A stretch of 41,064 nt of DNA. It comes from Lentisphaeria bacterium (GTDB taxonomy: Bacteria; Verrucomicrobiota; Lentisphaeria; Victivallales; Victivallaceae). Each line of letters starts with the position of its first letter. Positions within the stretch are counted from its first letter, which is position 1. The stretch covers positions 1 to 41,064 of the forward strand of contig JALEMG010000024.1 of NCBI GenBank assembly GCA_022768375.1. The letters are read 5' to 3'. This document shows positions 35,501 through 41,064 of this stretch, piece after piece. The position numbers and the translations under genes are program-made. The notes under the pieces were generated by a model that made no database searches, was not told the DNA's origin, and saw only the letters and a program-made list of their open reading frames with translations.

Positions 35501-36448
35501 GTCAAGATCATCAACGAGCCGATGTGCGGCCACACAAAGGTGGCGGACCTGGGCGCGTACCGGGCGGATCAACTTTTCCGGCAGTTCAAAGACCTGTCGG
35601 GGCTGTATTTCGACCTCTCCGACGTGCGCTTCTGCGAAAATCCGCTCCACGGCTGCGGCGGCATCGACGCATTCGGCAGGCCGTATCTGAGCAGTATCGC
35701 GCTGAATCTGCGGGAATTCATGAAGCGTATCTACAAGGTCTCGCGCCGGTATGACCGGGAGATCATCATGCACGCGCACAACCTTTTCAACCCCATCGCC
35801 CACTCCTTCAACGACTACTGGTACCCCGGCGAGCAGACGTTCGCGCCGCTGGCCCGGAATATCGAACACTACTACTGCGAAGGGATTTCGCCGGAGGAAT
35901 TTCAGTCCGAATACAGTTCCGAAATCAAGGGCATTCCGGTGGTGTTCCTGCCCCAGTACGCCCGGGTCTCCCACCGCGGCATCGGCTTCCCGCATCTGAA
36001 GTCCCGCCACGCGGAACTCTACGGGCCGGAATACGCCATCCGCACCATCACGCCGATGATCGTCCACGACGTCAACGTCGCCGCCGAACAGATCCACTGG
36101 GGGACCACCGGCAAACTCTGGACCATCCGGCACGATCTCGACCTCGGCGCGGCGGAATTCCGGGGTTACTGGTTCGATGACGCCGTGAAGACCTCCGACC
36201 CGCGGGTGTACGCCTCGTACTACATCCTCAAGGGAAAAACGCCGTACAAGCGGTTCATCATCGTCTCCAATTTCGCCCGGGGACCGAAGCCCGCCGGATT
36301 GAAGATCGACTGGGACAAATTCGGCCTCGGACCGGATGCGGAATTCGTCGGTCTGTGGGATCAAAAACCGCTCACTGCGGAGGAGTTGCAGACCAAAACG
36401 ATCCCGGGCAATCACTTCCTGCTCATCGGCGTCAAACCGGGGAAATGA
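32579..36448 (+). CDS. Multidomain LamG / CBM9-like / glycosidase-like secreted protein
   Basis: 1289 residues. A signal peptide (~1-20) is followed by LamG (~23-255), then a CBM9/DOMON-like beta-sandwich (~275-450: LYCDENYLHLDADI, LWLDDVLEFHL), an Ig-like stretch (~450-640), a region with MRI-type beta structure (~640-870), and a C-terminal TIM-barrel glycosidase-like domain (~880-1289). The latter begins with GWGRTAHQTLQPMGWG and includes YFDLSDVRFCENPLHGCGG and DREIIMHAHNLFNPI; it resembles GH123-like/DUF6067 proteins, but catalytic residues cannot be fixed. It probably attacks a polymeric glycan outside the cytoplasm. The stop codon lies in a perfect 10-bp hairpin. 23 bases after the LamG gene. 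Confidence 0.8.
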   Translation: MKHSLTWLCLFFGMLLSLCGAEPGVLFEANFDQFSANAAFGKGGVTCRSFANPDLQLRMFPGVGGKGNAINLENSEFCEYPAIGNFNSKQGTVTIWLAPQNWKPSEKKVQVFFDAVIHSGFRLIVYKNQYANCFYALIMFPGAPGTEKNFQATSFLPDADWPAGKWHRLDVTWDSETLKLYVDGLQTRRERWHISTKKFPARMDFPMPDDERDFIAVGTSKSWNGSADVDRHHRTAFDLVRVWDRPLSAAEIKADYERTVPSQFGKVRRKNRLTIPLTADPARATVVPINNLMEGSEAKCAPADAKAALYCDENYLHLDADIAYSPRPARIAARDGELWLDDVLEFHLVSTAGTVYQFIVNGKGAVYDAKNGNPAWNPAIKCQADVRDGMWQIRLAIPRKDLDEITPNAVWQGGIFLSLMTPRGAYCRQAWFDGGAKMFAEPVNRGEFIFGDEAFQLAMPGDLGNGDFVFELKRTGSEPVKTHAYILAENGVRTDFAGDLFKTGWATPLPAGKYQLAVTVSRGGNKLFLYEKFFTVNKPLELKFTSYPSRKFVEVSVDFSNAGADNLKKLGGAGIEGSVKLMRDGKTISEVPITAKALKTIVKLPLPNAPEAGTCVIAGEFGSLRNSVNFRVPDMTPYRLKIADDHTVPRPWVPIRDKGDLSFDLLDRTYVFGNSPAPVQVVSRSENMLISPPVWAVNGQAVQWSKVEIAAKHPDVVKLTGTGHAPGLKFTWRGELNFDGVYKLTLDMTPEAGRTRIDSFRMSYQVPAAHARYFLSPTLLPWRDDRIDVRYEILHANSNRDFFLWNTGIEKGFLWWPKSNANFVNAPGEKQISVVRRKETVTVDVRFISQSAELTKTAQYVSAFLGTPVKPLPLKSRAENISGWGRTAHQTLQPMGWGVFEPGEHAEDCTSAAGMKLAHPDRFQSALDRWHKVNVRPFLYGMPAQIATNDPEYDYFYAEWAKTPTYTHSVTKRGVKIINEPMCGHTKVADLGAYRADQLFRQFKDLSGLYFDLSDVRFCENPLHGCGGIDAFGRPYLSSIALNLREFMKRIYKVSRRYDREIIMHAHNLFNPIAHSFNDYWYPGEQTFAPLARNIEHYYCEGISPEEFQSEYSSEIKGIPVVFLPQYARVSHRGIGFPHLKSRHAELYGPEYAIRTITPMIVHDVNVAAEQIHWGTTGKLWTIRHDLDLGAAEFRGYWFDDAVKTSDPRVYASYYILKGKTPYKRFIIVSNFARGPKPAGLKIDWDKFGLGPDAEFVGLWDQKPLTAEELQTKTIPGNHFLLIGVKPGK

Positions 36449-36463
36449 ACGCATTTCCCCGGC
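36438..36463 (+). terminator. Terminator-like hairpin overlapping the stop codon
   Basis: CCGGGGAAAT (36438-36447) pairs perfectly with ATTTCCCCGG (36454-36463) around GAACGC. The TGA stop (36446-36448) lies at the stem top. Only a short CCTTT follows, so termination may not rely on a T run. Confidence 0.6.
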
Positions 36464-36476
36464 CTTTGCCGCCGGG

Positions 36477-36504
36477 TGCGACATCGTTGTTAGAGATACG
36501 ACAT
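36477..36504 (+). promoter_or_regulatory. Proposed AraC operator upstream of the Pmp-like gene
   Basis: Direct repeat TGCGACAT (36477-36484) and TACGACAT (36497-36504), 20 bases apart. The first box starts exactly 36 bases before the -35 box, as in the GH2 promoter. A TTATTGT block overlapping the -35 is shared as well. Confidence 0.5.
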
Positions 36505-36512
36505 TTTTGTTA

Positions 36513-36541
36513 TTGTTTTTATGCAATATTCAGAATATAAT
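36513..36541 (+). promoter_or_regulatory. Promoter of the Pmp-like gene
   Basis: TTGTTT (36513-36518), a 17-base spacer and the perfect consensus -10 TATAAT (36536-36541). About 70 bases of leader precede the start codon. Confidence 0.65.
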
Positions 36542-36613
36542 AAGGTACTGACAAGTAGGCTCATATCGGGCGACAAAGAATTGAAGGAATCGTAAAACGG
36601 GGAGGAACATACG

Positions 36614-39600
36614 ATGGCGACATTCACATTGACAAGCGACGGGGTAGCATATCCCACGCTGCAGGATGCACTCAGCCATGCCACGAACAGGGATTTTGTG
36701 ACCATCGCCATCTCGGACGACGAGGTGTTGACCGGTTACGTCAATGTCTACACGACGTATTACAACTACGTGAGCGGCGGACTGCTGGGCTGGGACATAA
36801 CCGGGGGAACCATCGCCGGCAACACCTCCGACGGCAACGGCCTTATCAACGGCAAACGCAGCACTACCGTCACCAATGTGACGATGGACCGCAACTACGG
36901 CGCCACCGGAGGTGCCGTCATGCTCAGCGGGACCGCCCCGCTTAACGTCTCCCACAGCACATTCACCGGAAACACGGCCAACAGCGGCGGCGCGATCGGC
37001 GCGCCTTACGGACAGACCGTATCCGTTTTCGACAGCACTTTCTCCCAAAACGTGGCACTGAGCGGCTCCAACGGCGGGGGCGCCATCTACACCTGCCGCG
37101 GCCTGACGATCGGCCGGACGGCTTTCTCCGACAATCGCGTCACCACCAACGGCGGTGCGATTTACGTAGAGAGAGACGGAGGCTACGCCACGTCGGTCTT
37201 CGATTCGATGTTCACCGACAACACCGCTGCCGGCTACGGCGGCGCGGTCTACCTCTCCGGGGCGAGCAGTGCGGTCGAATTTTCCGGAACCACATTCAGC
37301 GGCAACTCGGCCAACAAAGGCGGCGCGTTTTACACCAAGTGCTCCGTCGCCCTGCAGCCGCAGACCGGCGGGACCCGGACCGTGTTTGCCGACAACCGGA
37401 GCCGGGACGACGGCGGCGCGATCTACGTTGAGTCCGGAACCGTCGAAATCACCGACGTCGTGCTGGCCAGCAACTATGCCGCCGGAGCGGGCGGCGCGAT
37501 CTTCGTCGTCAGTTCCGGAACGGCGGATATTTCCGGCGCCACCTTTGCCGGAAACACCACCGCCGCCCACGGCGGCGCGGTCTACGCGGCGGACGGGATC
37601 ACCGTAACGGACAGCCTGTTTCTCAACAATCAGGCACCCAACAGCAACCGTGACGCCGGAGCGCTGTATCTGGCCGCCGGAACTTCGACCGTCTCCGGAT
37701 CGACCTTCACCGGCAATATCGCAGGCAATTTCGCCGGGGCAATCTACTTCACCGGTTCCGGGGCGACGGTATCCCGCTCCGTATTCGATCGGAATGCCGG
37801 TCTTTACGGCGGTGCGATCGCCATCAGCGCGGACTCCTTCGTCGCCCATATCGTCGGCAGCACTTTTGCGGGAAATGCCGCGACCGGACACAGCGGCGCG
37901 ATCTTCGTCAATGTCGGCACGGCCGATATCTCCGGGAGCACCTTCGGCGGAAACTTCGTGTCCGGCAACGGCGGCGCGCTCACGACCGGCGCCAGATACA
38001 ACAGCAATACCGGTTTTTTCACCATCACCGCGAACGGCGCCGACCGCACGGTGTTTGACGGCAATACCAGTACGGCAAGCGGCGGCGCGATCTACCAGGC
38101 CTACAATGGCGGGACAAACTCCATCAGCGGCGCGGATTTCACCAGCAATTCCGCGGCGACGGGCGGCGCGATCTACCTCCTCAACGGAGCGCTGAGCATC
38201 AGCGATGCCGCATTTTGCAGCAACACCGCCGACAACGGCGGCGCGATCTGGTCCAAGCAGAATATCGAAATCGACAACAGCACATTTTCCGGCAATGCCG
38301 CCGCCGCTCGCGGCGCGGCGCTGTACCTGTACGAAAACACCGCCGCCATCACCGACAGCATTTTCTCCGGCAATTCCGCGGCAACGGGCGGCGGTGCGAT
38401 CTACGTCAACGGAGGCAGGATCACACTCTCCGACAGCGTCGTGTTTGCCGACAACCGGAGCGGAGACGACGGCGGCGCGGTCTTCGTCAACAGTTCCGGG
38501 ACGGCGGAGATCACCGACGTCGTGCTGTCCCGCAACTACTCCGCCGGAGCGGGCGGCGCGGTCTTCGTCAACAGTTCCGGGACGGCGGAGATCACCGGCG
38601 CCACGTTGACCGGGAATACTTCCAATGCCAACGGCGGCGCGATCTACGCGGCATCCGGGGTCACCGTAACGGACAGCCTGTTCCTCAACAATCAATCGCC
38701 CAACAGCACCCGTGATGCCGGAGCGCTGTATCTGAGTGCCGGAGATTCGACGGTTTCCGGCACGACCTTCACCGGCAATATCGCGGGCAGTTATGCCGGG
38801 GCGCTCTACCTCGGCGGTTCCGGAGCGACGGTATCCCGTTCCGTATTCGACCGGAATATCAGCACCTCCGGCGGCGCGATCGCCATCAGCGCGAATTCCC
38901 TCGTCGCCCACATCGTCGGCAGCACTTTCGCGGGGAATATCTCGACCGAGCACAGCGGCGCGGTCTTCATCAATGTCGGCACGGCCGATATCTCCGGGAG
39001 CACCCTCGGCGGGAATTTCGCCTCCGGCGACGGCGGCGCGCTCACGACCGGTTCCAGAAGCATCAGCAACGCCGGATATTTCACCATCACCGCCAACGGC
39101 GCCGACCGCACGGTGTTTGACGGAAATACCAGCACGGCAACCGGCGGCGCGATCTATCAGGGTTATACCGGCGGAACCAACTCCATCTGCGGCGCGGATT
39201 TCATCGGCAATAACGCCGTCAGCGGCGGCGCGATCTCCCTTCGCAACGGAGCGCTGAGCATCAGCAACGCTTCGTTCCGCGACAACACCGCCACCAACGG
39301 CGGCGCGATCTATTCCCGCATGGATTTGACAATCAGCAACAGCGTTTTCTCCGAAAACTCCGCTAATTACGGCGCGGCACTGTACCTGTACGGCGGTACC
39401 GCGGAGATCACCGACTGCGTCATCTTCGGTAATACCGCTCGCAACGGAGCGGTTTTCCAGTCCGCGGCAACGGGGAAAGCGTACATTTCCGGCACCACCT
39501 TTACCGGCAACACCGGCAATGCGGTCTTCAACCATACGGGTTACCTCTCCGTTTCCGGAAGCCTTTTCCTCGGCGGCGAAGACAGCGGGGACGCGATCGA

Positions 39601-40747
39601 CAACCGGGGAACCGCCGGCATCACCGGTTCGACCTTCGCCACGGCGAAGGACACCGTCGCCAATACCGGAACGCTGACGTTCACCGGGACAAATCACCTC
39701 AATGCTTCCGTCACCGGCACGGGCACCTTCAATGTCACCGACGGCACACTGATCTTCGGCAACGCGGCGGCGATCGACGTGGCGGGGTTGACCCTGAGCG
39801 GAAACAATGCCGTGACCTTCGGCGGAACGGGGACGGTGAACTTCACCAGCCAGAGTCTGGCCAACGTAAGCATCACCGTGAGTTCCGCCGTTCTCCCGGC
39901 GGAGGGCGAGAGTTTCACCATCGCCACCGGCATTGCCAGCCTGACCGATGCGGTCATCACCATCGACGGCACGACCCCGGTGAACCTGAACGGGACCACC
40001 GAGTTCGGCGGCGGGACGTACACATTCACCTACGAGGACAGCAGCCTTGCGGTCAGTCAGCAATTCAACACCTACGATACGGTTTACGCGGTCCTCAACG
40101 GCGCAACCGAGGTCGTCATCGACGGCGAGACCGTCAGCCTCACCGGAAACAACGCCTACGACTCCGTCGCCACGGCGAAAAGCCACCTCAACCCGGGCGG
40201 GCAACTGGTCATCGTCGGTGCGGAGATTGTCAGCGGGGTGGACGGCACCCGGACGATGCTCGTGGACGGTACCTTCAATGGGAACGTCTATCTGACCAAC
40301 GGGGCGACGTTCTCCGACCGTACCGACCTGAACGTGAAGATGGAACGGGTGACGATGCCCACCGCGGGCAAGAACATGTACGTGATTTACACGAACAATA
40401 TCCCCGGCGGAAATGTGGATCTGACCATCACGGACTCGGATTTCGTCGGCGATATTTCGCTTACCAGTGCCAATACGGGAGTGACGCTCTGCAACGACGT
40501 GACCTATGTCATCACCGACACTCATGTCGCGGGCGGTGTCTACGGCGGCGGGTCCGATGCAAATCCGATCATCGCCGGAGACGTGAACATCACGCTGACC
40601 GGTTCCACGGCGGGCAAGATCATCGGTGACCGGGCCAACCGGATGGAAGCCACGCAGAGCATCACCGTGACGCTTGCCGGTTCGACGGTGGGCAGTGTGG
40701 CGAAGTTTGATTACGGCGAGGATTATCAGTATGTGCTGGCGGCATGA
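36614..40747 (+). CDS. Pmp-like right-handed beta-helix repeat protein
   Basis: 1377 residues up to a TGA that is probably caused by a frameshift. From about residue 60 to 970 the sequence is made of short repeats alternating FxxN (e.g. FTGNTANSGGAI) and GGA(I/V/L), about 30 of the latter type, which is the hallmark of chlamydial polymorphic membrane proteins (PF02415) and forms a right-handed beta-helix. A less regular Thr/Gly/Val-rich beta region follows. No signal peptide is visible at the N-terminus (MATFTLTSDGVAYPTLQDAL), which is odd for a presumed surface protein. ATG at 36614 has GGGAGG upstream. It shares a proposed AraC operator with the GH2 operon, suggesting a role in binding or presenting the same glycan. 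The C-terminal domain lies beyond the window. Confidence 0.85.
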   Translation: MATFTLTSDGVAYPTLQDALSHATNRDFVTIAISDDEVLTGYVNVYTTYYNYVSGGLLGWDITGGTIAGNTSDGNGLINGKRSTTVTNVTMDRNYGATGGAVMLSGTAPLNVSHSTFTGNTANSGGAIGAPYGQTVSVFDSTFSQNVALSGSNGGGAIYTCRGLTIGRTAFSDNRVTTNGGAIYVERDGGYATSVFDSMFTDNTAAGYGGAVYLSGASSAVEFSGTTFSGNSANKGGAFYTKCSVALQPQTGGTRTVFADNRSRDDGGAIYVESGTVEITDVVLASNYAAGAGGAIFVVSSGTADISGATFAGNTTAAHGGAVYAADGITVTDSLFLNNQAPNSNRDAGALYLAAGTSTVSGSTFTGNIAGNFAGAIYFTGSGATVSRSVFDRNAGLYGGAIAISADSFVAHIVGSTFAGNAATGHSGAIFVNVGTADISGSTFGGNFVSGNGGALTTGARYNSNTGFFTITANGADRTVFDGNTSTASGGAIYQAYNGGTNSISGADFTSNSAATGGAIYLLNGALSISDAAFCSNTADNGGAIWSKQNIEIDNSTFSGNAAAARGAALYLYENTAAITDSIFSGNSAATGGGAIYVNGGRITLSDSVVFADNRSGDDGGAVFVNSSGTAEITDVVLSRNYSAGAGGAVFVNSSGTAEITGATLTGNTSNANGGAIYAASGVTVTDSLFLNNQSPNSTRDAGALYLSAGDSTVSGTTFTGNIAGSYAGALYLGGSGATVSRSVFDRNISTSGGAIAISANSLVAHIVGSTFAGNISTEHSGAVFINVGTADISGSTLGGNFASGDGGALTTGSRSISNAGYFTITANGADRTVFDGNTSTATGGAIYQGYTGGTNSICGADFIGNNAVSGGAISLRNGALSISNASFRDNTATNGGAIYSRMDLTISNSVFSENSANYGAALYLYGGTAEITDCVIFGNTARNGAVFQSAATGKAYISGTTFTGNTGNAVFNHTGYLSVSGSLFLGGEDSGDAIDNRGTAGITGSTFATAKDTVANTGTLTFTGTNHLNASVTGTGTFNVTDGTLIFGNAAAIDVAGLTLSGNNAVTFGGTGTVNFTSQSLANVSITVSSAVLPAEGESFTIATGIASLTDAVITIDGTTPVNLNGTTEFGGGTYTFTYEDSSLAVSQQFNTYDTVYAVLNGATEVVIDGETVSLTGNNAYDSVATAKSHLNPGGQLVIVGAEIVSGVDGTRTMLVDGTFNGNVYLTNGATFSDRTDLNVKMERVTMPTAGKNMYVIYTNNIPGGNVDLTITDSDFVGDISLTSANTGVTLCNDVTYVITDTHVAGGVYGGGSDANPIIAGDVNITLTGSTAGKIIGDRANRMEATQSITVTLAGSTVGSVAKFDYGEDYQYVLAA
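37382..38440 (+). repeat. Copy 1 of a ~1.06-kb in-frame tandem duplication
   Basis: Begins at GTGTTTGCCGACAACC and encodes about 353 residues whose order of motifs is repeated in copy 2 (e.g. ITVTDSLFLNNQAPN, then ATVSRSVFDRN, VAHIVGSTFAGN, ITANGADRTVFDGNTST). Boundaries are approximate. Confidence 0.75.
38441..39499 (+). repeat. Copy 2 of the ~1.06-kb tandem duplication
   Basis: Begins with the same GTGTTTGCCGACAACC 1059 bases after copy 1. Offsets of matching points vary only between 1059 and 1062 because of one-codon indels, so the duplication is in frame. Similarity fades towards 39450-39500. Confidence 0.75.
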
Positions 40748-41064
40748 CGGTGAATATCACCGGCGGAACCGGCAGCGTCATCGGCAGTCTCACCGACGTG
40801 GACAAACTTTCGATCGACGCGGGCGCGTCCGTCACATTCGACACTGCGCAGGACCTCTCCGGCATCGCGCTGACGGTGAATGGTTCCCTCGGCGTGGGCA
40901 CCGTGGCCACCGGCGTGACCGGTATCGGCGGTTACGACGTGATCGGCGATGCCTCGCTGTTCCTGAAACTGGACGGCACCGACCTCGTGATGTACGAGAG
41001 AGCCGCCGACCTCAAGGACGGCGACGCTCCCGTCGGCAATTACAAGGGGACCGGCGACAGCAAT
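40744..41064 (+). CDS. Continuation of the Pmp-like protein in the -1 frame (partial, frameshifted)
   Basis: From ATG at 40744, overlapping the TGA of the preceding frame as ATGA, a frame stays open for 107 codons to the window end. Its sequence (MTVNITGGTGSVIGSL, then KLSIDAGASVTF) has the same Thr/Gly/Val-rich beta style as the end of the preceding protein, so it most likely is the same protein after loss of one base in GGCGGC near 40738-40743. No ribosome binding site precedes the ATG, which argues against a separate gene. Sequencing error, phase variation or true decay cannot be told apart here. Confidence 0.6.
   Translation, partial: MTVNITGGTGSVIGSLTDVDKLSIDAGASVTFDTAQDLSGIALTVNGSLGVGTVATGVTGIGGYDVIGDASLFLKLDGTDLVMYERAADLKDGDAPVGNYKGTGDSN

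Noticed and set aside
37382-39499. CRISPR-like array in the repeat-rich region
   Set aside because: Repeats are degenerate, in frame and translated into a beta-helix; there are no identical short repeats with unique spacers.
36530-40525. 1331-codon frame antisense to the Pmp-like gene
   Set aside because: Stays open because of the repetitive, codon-biased sense strand; its translation is repetitive Ala/Asp/Arg/Gly/Val without a known fold, and no ribosome binding site was seen.

Overview
The window is GC-rich bacterial chromosome, most likely from the PVC superphylum, with Lentisphaerota (Victivallales-like) as best guess. The evidence is an H-X9-DG pseudopilin beside glycoside hydrolases, a chlamydial-Pmp-like GGA(I/V)/FxxN repeat protein, several unusual large glycan-active enzymes, and Gram-negative envelope genes (LpoB, Kdo-kinase-like, GT39). 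No phage, transposase or CRISPR was seen. Taxonomy is inferred from gene content only.

Layout. 1-485: the tail of an unidentified gene, then an AT-rich non-coding stretch. 486-4500: tRNA-Arg(UCU), a RodZ-like HTH membrane protein and FtsK on the minus strand, then a plus-strand thioredoxin. 4567-7202: a minus-strand lipoprotein trio (COG3014, YcfL-like, LpoB-like) of the peptidoglycan-synthase activator type. 7357-10025: divergent Kdo-kinase-like and GT39-type glycosyltransferase genes. 10091-12037: nitroreductase and neutral-ceramidase-like protein, ending at a strong terminator. 12098-15571: an 1157-residue two-domain glycosidase-like protein. 15572-15979: a possible mini-ORF and three tight hairpins. 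15980-17803: tRNA-Leu(UAG), gph-like HAD phosphatase and tsaD on the minus strand. 17942-24141: a tightly packed plus-strand chain: L,D-transpeptidase, accA, ArgA-like GNAT, CYTH protein, rarA, CocE-like hydrolase. 24138-26993: amidohydrolase (minus), epimerase-like protein and acyl-ACP thioesterase.

26978-36448 is a glycan-utilisation-like locus: an AraC regulator diverges from a GH2 enzyme, followed by a pseudopilin, a secreted LamG protein and a 1289-residue LamG/CBM/glycosidase-like protein. 36614 to the window end is a Pmp-like beta-helix protein with an internal 1.06-kb duplication and an apparent frameshift near its C-terminus.

The most informative observation is regulatory. The GH2 promoter and the Pmp-like promoter carry the same upstream box (TGCGACA), the same 36-nt distance from box start to -35 start, and a second half-site 20 nt downstream. 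In the GH2 case the second half-site covers the -10 of the divergent araC promoter. This suggests that the AraC protein activates both the glycosidase operon and the surface repeat protein while repressing itself, linking them as one regulon. Most housekeeping promoters here also follow a TTGNNN-16/17-TANNTT pattern, which supported several start-site choices.
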